NCBI GenBank assembly: GCA_030039995.1
Contig: JASHUL010000013.1
Span: 1 to 21,917, forward strand
Reading direction: 5' to 3'
DNA: 21,917 nt
Source of the DNA: Thermoplasmata archaeon
Lineage (GTDB): Archaea; Thermoplasmatota; Thermoplasmata; Lutacidiplasmatales; UBA184
Below, piece by piece: positions 7,070 through 14,366 of the stretch (the first letter of the stretch is position 1; every line of letters starts with the position of its first letter). The notes under the pieces were generated by a model. That model had not been told where the DNA came from and searched no databases. It saw nothing but the letters and a program-made list of their open reading frames with translations. Made by a program: the position numbers and the translations under genes.

Positions 7070-7837
7070 TCACAGGTCGAGCCGCACGCTCCCCGGGGGT
7101 GGCGGAAGCCCGAGCAGCTCGGCGAGCGAGCGGCCGTTCGTCGCCGCGTCTCCGCGGAAGTGATTGTTGAAGAACCCGTAGACGACGTCCGCCTTCTCGG
7201 CGAGCGTGCGGACGCGCGGGACCCACGCCGCGATCTCCTCGGCGGAGTAGGTGTAGTCGTACCACGTCGGGTTCCCGTGGCCGTGCCAGCGCACGTAGGC
7301 GAACGGTGCGGTCACGCGGAGGTCGACGGGGAGGTGCGGGCCGTCGAGGACGACGTAGGCGAGGCCGAACTCCTCGAGCAGCGCGTACGATTCCGGCACG
7401 AGCCAGGAGCGTTCGCGGAACTCGACCGCCACGGGGAGGTCGCGCGGAAGCGACGCGTAGAACGTGCGGACCGTCCCGGGGTCGAACGGGAGCGACGGAG
7501 GCAGTTGCAGCAGCGCGGCCACGAACTTCCCGGCGTCCCGAATCGGCTTCAGCACCGCAAGGAACCGGGCGAGCTCCTCGTCCGTGCCGACGAGCCGCAG
7601 GTCGTGCGTGATCGTCTGCGGGAATTTCGCGGCGAACCGGAACCCGCTGGGCGTGCGGCGAACCCACGAGGCGGCGACGCCCGGCGCGGGGAGGCGATAG
7701 AACGTCGAGTTGACCTCGACGATCGGGAACAGGTTCGCATAGTAGCGCAGCTTGTCGGAGGCCCCGTGCGGTGGGTAGACCCGCCCGACCCACTCGGGAT
7801 AATCCCAGCCGCTGGTGCCGAGCAGGATCTTCCCCAC
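7070..7837 (-). CDS. DUF72 family protein (YecE-like)
   Basis: A 255-residue DUF72/YecE-like protein with a predicted TIM-barrel fold and unknown biochemical function. It starts VGKILLGTSGWDYPEW, the family's typical first strand and G-[TC]-S-G-[WY] motif. This is followed by LFPIVEVNSTFYRLP, then a FRFAAKFPQTITHD segment, VAVEFRERSW, and the C-terminal YVRWHGHGNP and VVYGFFNNHFRGDAATNG blocks, all in the expected order and length. The frame is open to 7978, but the upstream residues are low-complexity. The GTG at 7837, with GAGG four bases before it, matches family N-termini. It is divergent from the ferredoxin gene, and no functional link is evident. Confidence 0.92.
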   Translation of the reverse strand: MGKILLGTSGWDYPEWVGRVYPPHGASDKLRYYANLFPIVEVNSTFYRLPAPGVAASWVRRTPSGFRFAAKFPQTITHDLRLVGTDEELARFLAVLKPIRDAGKFVAALLQLPPSLPFDPGTVRTFYASLPRDLPVAVEFRERSWLVPESYALLEEFGLAYVVLDGPHLPVDLRVTAPFAYVRWHGHGNPTWYDYTYSAEEIAAWVPRVRTLAEKADVVYGFFNNHFRGDAATNGRSLAELLGLPPPPGSVRLDL

Positions 7838-7867
7838 GGTTCCTCGCCGGTAAAGAGGGCGAGAGCG

Positions 7868-7875
7868 GTTAAGGG
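7868..7875 (-). promoter_or_regulatory. Possible TATA box for the DUF72 gene
   Basis: The minus strand reads CCTTAACC centred about 34 bases upstream of the GTG at 7837, consistent with a short leader carrying the GAGG site. A second T-rich spot (CTTTACC) near 7853 is too close to the start to be a TATA box. Confidence 0.3.
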
Positions 7876-7914
7876 TCGAGGGGACCGTGGAACACCTTCC
7901 ACCCTCGGGTAAAG

Positions 7915-7921
7915 GAAAATA
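7915..7921 (+). promoter_or_regulatory. TATA-like box for the ferredoxin gene
   Basis: GAAAATA is centred about 33 bases before the ATG at 7951, predicting a leader of around seven bases that would include part of GGGAG (7942-7946). It lies in the 113-base divergent region shared with the DUF72 gene. Confidence 0.45.
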
Positions 7922-7950
7922 GGCCCGCCCGCTCGCCTGACGGGAGTCGG

Positions 7951-8229
7951 ATGGTCCAGGTCGACATCGACGAGGCAAAGTGCACCGGCTGCTCGCACTG
8001 CCGGGACGTCTGCCCGGTGAACGTCTTCGAGCTCCGTCCCCGCGACCAGCTCCCCGACGTCGTGGACGACCCGTCCGTGATGGCGAAGTTCCAGATGCGG
8101 GGAGAGAAGTCCCTCGCGATCCACGGACCGGAGTGCATCGTCTGCGAGGCCTGCCTGTTCGAGTGCGAGGGCGAGTGCATCCTGATCGTGGACGACGAGA
8201 ACCACGTCCACAAGTCGACGTACAAGTAG
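7951..8229 (+). CDS. 2[4Fe-4S] ferredoxin-type protein
   Basis: A 92-residue soluble electron carrier with two cluster-binding motifs. The first is Cys11-x2-Cys14-x2-Cys17-x3-Cys21-Pro, the second Cys62-x2-Cys65-x2-Cys68-x3-Cys72. One extra cysteine (Cys76) follows, and the second motif lacks the usual proline. The roughly 40-residue linker between the motifs is longer than in minimal clostridial ferredoxins and contains MAKFQMRGEKSLAI. A cytoplasmic redox role is expected from the family; the partner is unknown. ATG start, with GGGAG four bases upstream. It is followed after 80 bases by the ATP synthase genes, which have their own promoter, so it is probably a single-gene unit. Confidence 0.92.
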   Translation: MVQVDIDEAKCTGCSHCRDVCPVNVFELRPRDQLPDVVDDPSVMAKFQMRGEKSLAIHGPECIVCEACLFECEGECILIVDDENHVHKSTYK

Positions 8230-8278
8230 CGTCGCGGGACCGCTTCTCTCGCCGTCCGGCCGCCGCGGCGGGCAGGCG

Positions 8279-8285
8279 TTAAATA
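8279..8285 (+). promoter_or_regulatory. TATA box of the atpF-A-B-D-x-H-I operon
   Basis: TTAAATA stands out in GC-rich DNA and is centred about 28 bases upstream of the GTG of atpF, the spacing expected for a leaderless archaeal transcript. No Shine-Dalgarno sequence precedes that GTG, which agrees. Confidence 0.65.
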
Positions 8286-8309
8286 GGACTCGGCCCCGCC
8301 GAAGACGCC

Positions 8310-8648
8310 GTGCCCGAAACGCCGATCTCCGGGGGGCGCACCGTCGTACTCGGGGAGCGCGAGCTCGCGATCGGATTCCGCCTGATCGGCCTCAAGGACG
8401 TGGTCGAAGTCTCGCCGGAGAACTCCGTCGCGGAGTTCCAGCGCGTGATGGCCGACGGCAGCTACAATCTCGTGATCGCGAGCCAGTCGATCCGTGCGCG
8501 ACTCTCCGACGTACAGCGGGCGCACGCGGACGCCTCCCTCGCGCCGCTCGTCGTCTTCGTCCCGACCCCGACCGGTGAGTTCGAGGTCGAGAGCATCAAC
8601 GCGCTCGCCAAGCGCGTCCTCGGCGTCACGCTCGCGGTTCCGAATTAG
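8310..8648 (+). CDS. atpF: A-type ATP synthase subunit F
   Basis: A 112-residue central-stalk subunit F of the A1 sector. The short Rossmann-like fold is recognisable: IGFRLIGLKDVVEV near the start (family G[FI]xLAGI segment), SYNLVIASQSIRARL in the middle, and LAPLVVFVPTP as the strand before the C-terminal helix. Length agrees with archaeal F subunits (about 100-115). In the family, F binds subunit D in the rotor stalk. The start is a GTG without a ribosome site, behind a TATA box at leaderless distance. It is the first gene of the plus-strand ATPase operon, 14 bases before atpA. Confidence 0.9.
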   Translation: MPETPISGGRTVVLGERELAIGFRLIGLKDVVEVSPENSVAEFQRVMADGSYNLVIASQSIRARLSDVQRAHADASLAPLVVFVPTPTGEFEVESINALAKRVLGVTLAVPN

Positions 8649-8662
8649 CGGGGGAGTGCTGC

Positions 8663-11600
8663 ATGGGAGTCGTCGGGCGCGTATCCGGTCCGGTCGTTAT
8701 CGCGGAAGGTCTCGAGGGCGCCAAGATGTACGACGTGGTCCGCGTCGGCTCCCTCGGCCTCGTCGGGGAGATCATCCGGCTCGTCGGCGGCACCGCGACC
8801 GTACAGGTCTACGAGGACACGACCGGCATCCGACCGGGCGACCCCGTCGAGAGCACCGGCCAGGCGCTCTCGGTCGAGCTGGGCCCGGGCCTCCTCAAGT
8901 CAATCTACGACGGCGTCCAGCGCCCACTCGACGTGATCCAGAAGAGCGTGGGCGACTTCATCACGCGCGGCTTCGTCGCGCCTCCACTCGACGAGAAAGC
9001 GAAGTGGGAGTTCACCGCGACGGCGAAGGTCGGTGACACCGTCGCCGCAGGCGCGGTTCTCGGGACGGTCCAAGAGACCCCGCTCATTCTCCACAAGATC
9101 CTGGTTCCTCCGGGGCTCGAGGGGACGATCGGAAAACTCGCGAGCGGCTCGTACACGATCCGCGAGCCGATCGGCACGCTGAAGACGGCGGGCGGTACCC
9201 AGCCGCTCTATCTTAGTCACCGATGGGTCGTCCGAATCCCGCGCCCGGTCCAGCAGAAGCTTGCCCCGGGGATCCCTCTCGTCACAGGACAACGCGTCGT
9301 GGATTCCTTTTTCCCCGTCGCCAAGGGAGGCACCGCTTGCGTGCCAGGACCCTTCGGATCCGGGAAGTGCAGTGGAGCTGAAACGCCGGTGCTTCTCGCC
9401 GACGGAACGCTCGCCCCCATCGAAGAAATATTCAACAACTCGCGGCGCGCCGGCGAGCTCCGTTCGGACGGCGCCGACGAGTGGCTCACGTTGCGGAAGC
9501 CGATGGAGCTCTACTCGCTGGTCGGTGACCGGATCGTGAGGAGCCGCACTCGTACGCTGTATCACGGCAAGAGCGACACGCTCGTCCGGGTCCGTACTCG
9601 GAGCGGACGATCGGTCCGTGTGACCCCCATCCACCGGCTCTTCACCATCGGGCCGGACGGCCGGGTGCAGGAAACGATGGCCCGGCAGCTTCGAACCGGA
9701 GACTACCTGGCTTCCGTTCGGCAACTACCGTCTCCGGAGTCCGATCGTCCGCTGCGCCTCGATATCGCCCCGCTGCGGCGGCGAGGGAAGCAAATTTTCG
9801 TTCCCGACCGGATGTCACCCTCGCTCGCGGAGTTCTTGGGCCTCTTCGTGGCGGAGGGGTACATCCGGGGACGGGGGACGGTCGTCTTCACGAACGCCGA
9901 CCCCAGCATGTTGCAACGCTTCCTCTCGCTCAGCTACATCCTGTTCGGGGTCACGGGAAAGATTGAGCGCCAGGTCGGGAAGACTCCGAACGTCCTTCTG
10001 ATGAGTCGCCAGCTGGTCGATCTTCTTGGTCAGCTCGGAACCGGCCGGGTCTCGGCGGAGAAGCGAGTCCCCGCCTCGGTGCTCGGTTCCAGCAATCGCT
10101 CCTTGGGAGCGTTTCTCCGCGGCTACTATCTCGGGGACGGCGGATTCTCCGGGGGAGAGGTCGAATTCTGCACCGCGAGCCGTCGGCTGCAGACCGAGTT
10201 GACATATGCGCTTACCCGGTTCGGGATCGGTTCGGCGCTCGGCCGACGCACGATAGACGGCACAGAATACTACCGCCTCTTCATCCGCGGCTCCCCAAAT
10301 CTCTCGCGGCTCTTCTCCGCGCTCGGCTCGGACGACCCGAAGACCGCGGCGATTCAGAGATACCTGGCGTCGAAGACGGCCACGTACACGGCTACGGACG
10401 TGGTGCCGTTGTCCCCGACGGCCATCGAAATCTTGTATCGGTCGCGAACGACATACTCCGCGTTGTCCCGCCAGGGAATCGAGATCCACAACTACATCGG
10501 AAACGGCGAGCGGATGAGCGCGGCCACGTTCCAACGATTCGCAGGCACGCTGGGCTTCGACGAGGGGGAGAACGAGCCAGCCCCGCGCTTGGCCCGGCTC
10601 CTCGAGTCCTTGTTCTGCGACGAAATCGTTGAAGTTCGGGTCGAGGACGACGGACCGTACGACGTGTACGACTTTGCGCTGCCGGAGTTCGGGCAGAACT
10701 TCGTGGGTGGGTTCGGTGGACTGCTGCTCCACAACACCGTCATCCAACAGCAGCTCGCGAAATGGGCCGACTCCGACGTGGTAGTGTACGTCGGCTGCGG
10801 AGAGCGGGGCAACGAGATGACCGAGGTGCTTGCGACGTTCCCCAGCCTCGTCGACCCGAAGTCGAAACGTCCACTAATGGAGCGGACGATTCTGATCGCG
10901 AACACCTCCAACATGCCGGTCGCGGCACGGGAGGCGAGCGTGTACACCGGAATCACCATCGCGGAGTACTACCGGGACATGGGCTACGACGTAGCGCTGA
11001 TGGCCGATTCCACCAGCCGATGGGCCGAAGCGATGCGCGAGATCTCGGGCCGCCTCGAAGAGATGCCGGGCGAAGAGGGATACCCCGCCTACCTCGGCCG
11101 CCGGATCGCCGAGTTCTACGAGAGGGCGGGTCGCGTCGTGACGCTCTCTCCCGACCAACGCACGGGATCGGTCACGGTCGTCGGTGCCGTCTCTCCGGCG
11201 GGCGGGGACACCTCCGAGCCCGTCAGTCAGAACACCCTCCGTGTGGCGCGGGTCTTCTGGGCTCTCGACGCCTCGCTCGCGTCGCGACGTCACTTCCCTT
11301 CGATCAACTGGTTGCAGAGCTACTCGCTCTACATCAGCGACCTCGAGGCGTGGTTTGGTGCGAACCTCTCGAAGGAGTTCATCCCGCTGCGGCAGCGAGC
11401 GCTCGAGGTCCTCCAGAAAGAAGCCGAGCTTCAGGAGATCGTCCAGCTCGTGGGCGTGGATGCGCTCCCCGAGCGGGAGAAGGCGACACTCGACGTGGCG
11501 CGAATGCTGCGGGAGGATTACCTGCAGCAGAGCGCCTACGACGACGTCGACACCTACTCCTCGATCCAGAAGCAGTACCGGATGCTTCGCGCGATCCTCC

Positions 11601-11797
11601 ACTTCGGCGACAGCGAGCAAGAGGCGATCGGGAAGGGCGCGACGGTGGCGCAGCTCCAGAAGCTGCCCGTTCGAACGAAGCTCTCTCGGATGAAGTGGAT
11701 CCCCGAGGCGGACCTCACGAATCAGTTCGACCAGCTCGAGGCCGAGATGGGCCAGGCGATCCGGGAGACCGAAGCGGTGGCGGCGGGAGGCTCCTGA
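8663..11797 (+). CDS. atpA: A-type ATP synthase catalytic subunit A, interrupted by an intein
   Basis: The 1044-residue precursor comprises an N-extein (1-235), an intein (236-691) and a C-extein (692-1044). The spliced product is 588 residues, the normal length for archaeal subunit A. The extein carries the N-terminal barrel (VVGRVSGPVVIAEGL), the subunit-specific non-homologous insert, the P-loop G229-P-F-G-S-G-K235 joined to T692-V-I-Q after splicing, the catalytic-Glu region CGERGNEMTEVL, the Walker B block VALMADSTSRWAEAMREIS, and the C-terminal helical bundle. The subunit hydrolyses or makes ATP at the A-B interface. Activity depends on splicing, because the nucleotide-binding lysine and threonine are separated in the precursor. 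ATG start with GGGGAG six bases upstream. Confidence 0.97.
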   Translation: MGVVGRVSGPVVIAEGLEGAKMYDVVRVGSLGLVGEIIRLVGGTATVQVYEDTTGIRPGDPVESTGQALSVELGPGLLKSIYDGVQRPLDVIQKSVGDFITRGFVAPPLDEKAKWEFTATAKVGDTVAAGAVLGTVQETPLILHKILVPPGLEGTIGKLASGSYTIREPIGTLKTAGGTQPLYLSHRWVVRIPRPVQQKLAPGIPLVTGQRVVDSFFPVAKGGTACVPGPFGSGKCSGAETPVLLADGTLAPIEEIFNNSRRAGELRSDGADEWLTLRKPMELYSLVGDRIVRSRTRTLYHGKSDTLVRVRTRSGRSVRVTPIHRLFTIGPDGRVQETMARQLRTGDYLASVRQLPSPESDRPLRLDIAPLRRRGKQIFVPDRMSPSLAEFLGLFVAEGYIRGRGTVVFTNADPSMLQRFLSLSYILFGVTGKIERQVGKTPNVLLMSRQLVDLLGQLGTGRVSAEKRVPASVLGSSNRSLGAFLRGYYLGDGGFSGGEVEFCTASRRLQTELTYALTRFGIGSALGRRTIDGTEYYRLFIRGSPNLSRLFSALGSDDPKTAAIQRYLASKTATYTATDVVPLSPTAIEILYRSRTTYSALSRQGIEIHNYIGNGERMSAATFQRFAGTLGFDEGENEPAPRLARLLESLFCDEIVEVRVEDDGPYDVYDFALPEFGQNFVGGFGGLLLHNTVIQQQLAKWADSDVVVYVGCGERGNEMTEVLATFPSLVDPKSKRPLMERTILIANTSNMPVAAREASVYTGITIAEYYRDMGYDVALMADSTSRWAEAMREISGRLEEMPGEEGYPAYLGRRIAEFYERAGRVVTLSPDQRTGSVTVVGAVSPAGGDTSEPVSQNTLRVARVFWALDASLASRRHFPSINWLQSYSLYISDLEAWFGANLSKEFIPLRQRALEVLQKEAELQEIVQLVGVDALPEREKATLDVARMLREDYLQQSAYDDVDTYSSIQKQYRMLRAILHFGDSEQEAIGKGATVAQLQKLPVRTKLSRMKWIPEADLTNQFDQLEAEMGQAIRETEAVAAGGS
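9368..10735 (+). mobile_element. Intein with LAGLIDADG homing endonuclease in the subunit A P-loop
   Basis: An in-frame 456-residue insertion. It begins with Cys1 (CSGAETPVLLADGTLAPIEE, splicing block A) and ends with His455-Asn456 (block G, GGLLLHN), followed by Thr as the +1 nucleophile. Block B is T86-P-I-H89 and block F is YDVYDFALPEFG. Between them lie two LAGLIDADG helices: LGLFVAEGYI with Glu163 and YYLGDGGF with Asp257, 94 residues apart, both keeping the acidic metal-binding residue. All splicing residues are present, so self-excision is expected and the endonuclease may be active. The site, between Lys and Thr of the P-loop, matches the VMA insertion point I recall from Thermoplasma. 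Codon use is visibly more A/T-rich than in atpB. Confidence 0.95.
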
Positions 11798-11799
11798 TC

Positions 11800-13227
11800 A
11801 TGGCCGTGAAAGGTGCGGCGCCGACTCCCCCCACCGCGGACGTCCCCGTGGATTACCGGACGGTCGACCGCGTTACGGGCCCGCTGCTGTTCGTCAAGGA
11901 CGTGGCCAACGCCGCGTACGGGGAGATCGTCGAGATCAGCCTGCCGAGCGGCGAGCGACGGCAGGGCCAGGTGCTCGACTCGCGGAAGGGGCTCGCGATC
12001 GTCCAGGTGTTCGGCCCGACGATGGGGATGAACATCGAGTCGACGAGCGTCAAGTTCCTCGGCGAGGTCGCGACCCTCGCCGTCTCGGACGAGCTGCTCG
12101 GCCGCGTCTTCAACGGGCTCGGCGAGCCGCGCGACGGCGGACCCAAGATCGTCAGCGAGACCCAGCTCGAGATCGTCGGGAACGCGATGAACCCCTACTC
12201 GCGCGAAGAGCCGAGCGAGTTCATCCAGACGGGGATCTCGACCATCGATGCGATGAACACGCTCGTGCGGGGCCAGAAGCTCCCGATCTTCTCGGGAGCG
12301 GGCCTGCCGCACAACCAGATCGCGGCGCAGATCGTGCGCCAGGCGAAACTGCGCAACTCGACGGAAGGGTTCGCGGTCGTCTTCGCCGCGATGGGGATCA
12401 CGAGCGAAGAGGCGAACTTCTTCTTGAAGGAGTTCGAGTCGACCGGGGCGCTCGAACGCGCGGTCGTCTTCCTGAACCTCTCGTCGGACCCGTCGATGGA
12501 ACGGGTCGTGACGCCGCGGATGGCGCTCACGGCCGCCGAGTTCCTCGCGTACGAGCGCGACCTTCACGTGCTGGTCGTCCTCACCGACATGACGAACTAC
12601 TGCGAGGCGCTCCGCGAGGTCTCGGCGGCGCGGGACGAGGTGCCGGGCCGCCGCGGCTACCCGGGCTACATGTACACCGACCTCGCGACGATCTACGAAC
12701 GTGCGGGGAAGATCCACGGTCGGAAGGGGTCGATCACCCAGCTCCCGATCCTCACGATGCCGGCGGACGACGTGACGCACCCGATCCCGGACCTGACGGG
12801 CTACATCACCGAGGGCCAGATCTACGTCAGTCGGGAACTCCAGCGCCGCGGCGTTTACCCGCCGATCGACGTGCTGCCCTCGCTCTCGCGCCTCATGAAC
12901 CAGGGGATCGGCCCGAAGCGGACGCGAGAGGACCACCGCGGGGTCGCCGACCAGCTGTTCGCGACGTACGCGACGGGGAAGGACCAGCGGGCGCTCTCGG
13001 CGATCGTCGGGGAAGAGTCGCTGTCCCCCGTCGACCGGCTGTACCTGAGGGCCGCCGACCGGTTCGAAACGCAGTTCGTCAACCAGCGCTCGGACGAGGA
13101 CCGCACGATCGACCAGAGCCTCTCCATCGGCTGGGACATCCTCTCGGACCTCCCCGACGCGGAGCTGAAGCGGATCAAGCCGGAGTTCATCGCGAAGTAC
13201 CGCACCCACCCGAGCTCGGTCACGTAA
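11800..13227 (+). CDS. atpB: A-type ATP synthase regulatory subunit B
   Basis: A 475-residue non-catalytic subunit B that alternates with A in the A1 hexamer. Family blocks are present in order: TVDRVTGPLLFVKDVANAAYGE (11863-11928), DELLGRVFNGLGEPRDGGP, PIFSGAGLPHNQIAAQIVRQ at the degenerate P-loop position (no GK[ST], as expected for B), VFLNLSSDPSMERVVTPRMA, and EVSAARDEVPGRRGYPGYMY. I chose the ATG at 11800, two bases after the atpA stop with GGGAGG nine bases before, because the protein aligns from there. The frame is open further upstream only as an overlap with atpA. No intein is present here. Confidence 0.97.
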   Translation: MAVKGAAPTPPTADVPVDYRTVDRVTGPLLFVKDVANAAYGEIVEISLPSGERRQGQVLDSRKGLAIVQVFGPTMGMNIESTSVKFLGEVATLAVSDELLGRVFNGLGEPRDGGPKIVSETQLEIVGNAMNPYSREEPSEFIQTGISTIDAMNTLVRGQKLPIFSGAGLPHNQIAAQIVRQAKLRNSTEGFAVVFAAMGITSEEANFFLKEFESTGALERAVVFLNLSSDPSMERVVTPRMALTAAEFLAYERDLHVLVVLTDMTNYCEALREVSAARDEVPGRRGYPGYMYTDLATIYERAGKIHGRKGSITQLPILTMPADDVTHPIPDLTGYITEGQIYVSRELQRRGVYPPIDVLPSLSRLMNQGIGPKRTREDHRGVADQLFATYATGKDQRALSAIVGEESLSPVDRLYLRAADRFETQFVNQRSDEDRTIDQSLSIGWDILSDLPDAELKRIKPEFIAKYRTHPSSVT

Positions 13228-13240
13228 CGGAGACCGGACC

Positions 13241-13885
13241 GTGCCCGCGGAGACCGTTCGACCGACCCGCCTCGAACTCCTGCGGACGCGTCGCCGGATC
13301 GTCGTCGCGAAGAAGGGGCTGAACCTGCTCAAGCTGAAGCGCACGGCGCTGATCGTCGAGTTCTTCTCGATCTCGAAGGAGGCGATGAAGCTCCGCGGCG
13401 ACCTCAAGGCGCGGATCGCGCGCGGCTACGAGTCGATCCGAATGGCCGAGATGATGGAGGGCCCGACCCGGCTCGAGAGCATCTCGATGCTGCTCCCCGA
13501 CGTCCGCCCGGTCCAGGTCGCGACGAAGAACGTCATGGGCGTGAAGACCCCTCGGGTCGACCGCGGCGACTACCGGCCGGTGGCGGCTCCCGAGCTCCTC
13601 GACCTCCCGACCTCGGTGAACGAGTCGATCCGACACTTCCAGGGAATCTACCAGGTCGTCCTCGACATCGCGGAGAAGGAGAACGCGCTCCGCCGGCTGC
13701 TCAAGGAGATCGAGAAGACGAAGCGTCGGGCGAGCGCGATCGAGAACGTCCTGATCCCCCGGCTCCAGGGCACCGTGCGCTACATCAAGTTCCGTTTCGA
13801 CGAGCTCGAGCGCGACTCGTTCAGCATGCTGAAGACCGTCAAGCGCAAGATCGAGCAGACGGAGGCCCATGCCGCAGGCGCCTAA
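13241..13885 (+). CDS. atpD: A-type ATP synthase subunit D
   Basis: A 214-residue central rotor shaft subunit. The N-terminus has the family signature PTRLELLRTRRRIVVAKKGL followed by LLKLKRTALI, and the C-terminal helix ends RRLLKEIEKTKRRASAIENV with LIPRLQGTVRYIKF, typical of the long antiparallel coiled coil of subunit D. GTG start with GGAG about eight bases upstream, 13 bases after atpB. The last 17 bases overlap the start of a small membrane-protein gene. Confidence 0.96.
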   Translation: MPAETVRPTRLELLRTRRRIVVAKKGLNLLKLKRTALIVEFFSISKEAMKLRGDLKARIARGYESIRMAEMMEGPTRLESISMLLPDVRPVQVATKNVMGVKTPRVDRGDYRPVAAPELLDLPTSVNESIRHFQGIYQVVLDIAEKENALRRLLKEIEKTKRRASAIENVLIPRLQGTVRYIKFRFDELERDSFSMLKTVKRKIEQTEAHAAGA

Positions 13886-13994
13886 CGTCGCCGTCCGCCG
13901 GTTCCGCCTCGTGCAGGGTCTCTCGCTGGCGGTCAAGGTCGCGGCGATCGCCGGCCTTCTCGTGTTCCTCGCGTACTACTACGGAGCGATCTGA
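13869..13994 (+). CDS. 41-residue single-helix membrane protein in the ATPase operon
   Basis: A short gene that standard length cut-offs would miss. ATG at 13869, preceded three bases upstream by GGAGG (13861-13865), starting inside the end of atpD and ending in TGA, whose final A is the first base of the atpH ATG. The protein has a basic N-terminal segment (AVRRFRLVQGLSLAVK) and one hydrophobic helix (VAAIAGLLVFLAYYYGAI) that runs to the C-terminus. By the positive-inside rule the N-terminus should be cytoplasmic. The start and stop overlaps with both neighbours argue for a real, co-translated gene. No family is recognised. It could be an accessory subunit or assembly factor of the membrane sector. 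Confidence 0.7.
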   Translation: MPQAPNVAVRRFRLVQGLSLAVKVAAIAGLLVFLAYYYGAI

Positions 13995-14353
13995 TGGCGA
14001 CCGCAATGGCCCCCGGGGCGGACCTCGGCTCGATCGAGGCCCTGAAGCGCGTGAAGGCGACGGAGACCGATTGGGAGCTCAAGCTCCGGGCCGCTCGGGG
14101 GCAGGCGGACGAGGCCGTCCAGCGGCTGCGCTCGGACGCCGACGACGCCGTCAAGGCCGCCCAAGCCGCGGCGGACGCCGACCGTGCGCGAACGGTGGAA
14201 GCCGCTCGGGCGTCCGCCGACCGAGAGGCGGAAGGGATCCTCGCGGACGGGCGAAAAGCCGCCGAGGCGGCCGCCCGGGGCGAGGGGAAACGAGTCGCCG
14301 ACAAGAAGGACGCCATCCTGGCGGCGGTGCTCGCCGGATTCTCGAAGGACTGA
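13994..14353 (+). CDS. atpH: A-type ATP synthase peripheral-stalk subunit H
   Basis: A 119-residue Ala/Glu/Arg/Lys-rich protein that is almost wholly helical: LGSIEALKRVKATETDWELK, then a long stretch of alanine heptads with charged residues, ending KKDAILAAVLAGFSKD. This is the composition and length of archaeal subunit H, which pairs with E in the right-handed coiled coil of the peripheral stalk. Direct homology is hard to read from such biased sequence, but the position directly before subunit I is the canonical H-I order. The ATG overlaps the stop of the small membrane gene. Confidence 0.82.
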   Translation: MATAMAPGADLGSIEALKRVKATETDWELKLRAARGQADEAVQRLRSDADDAVKAAQAAADADRARTVEAARASADREAEGILADGRKAAEAAARGEGKRVADKKDAILAAVLAGFSKD

Positions 14354-14366
14354 CGGAGCGGGTCCG

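Noticed and set aside
8240..8275. Terminator hairpin after the ferredoxin gene
   Set aside because: CCGCCGCGGCGG is self-complementary, but no T-run follows and similar GC palindromes are common here.
11722..13407. Minus-strand open frame of 561 codons opposite atpB
   Set aside because: Antisense to the highly conserved atpB, with an Arg/Asp/Glu/Val-rich composition and no recognisable motif.
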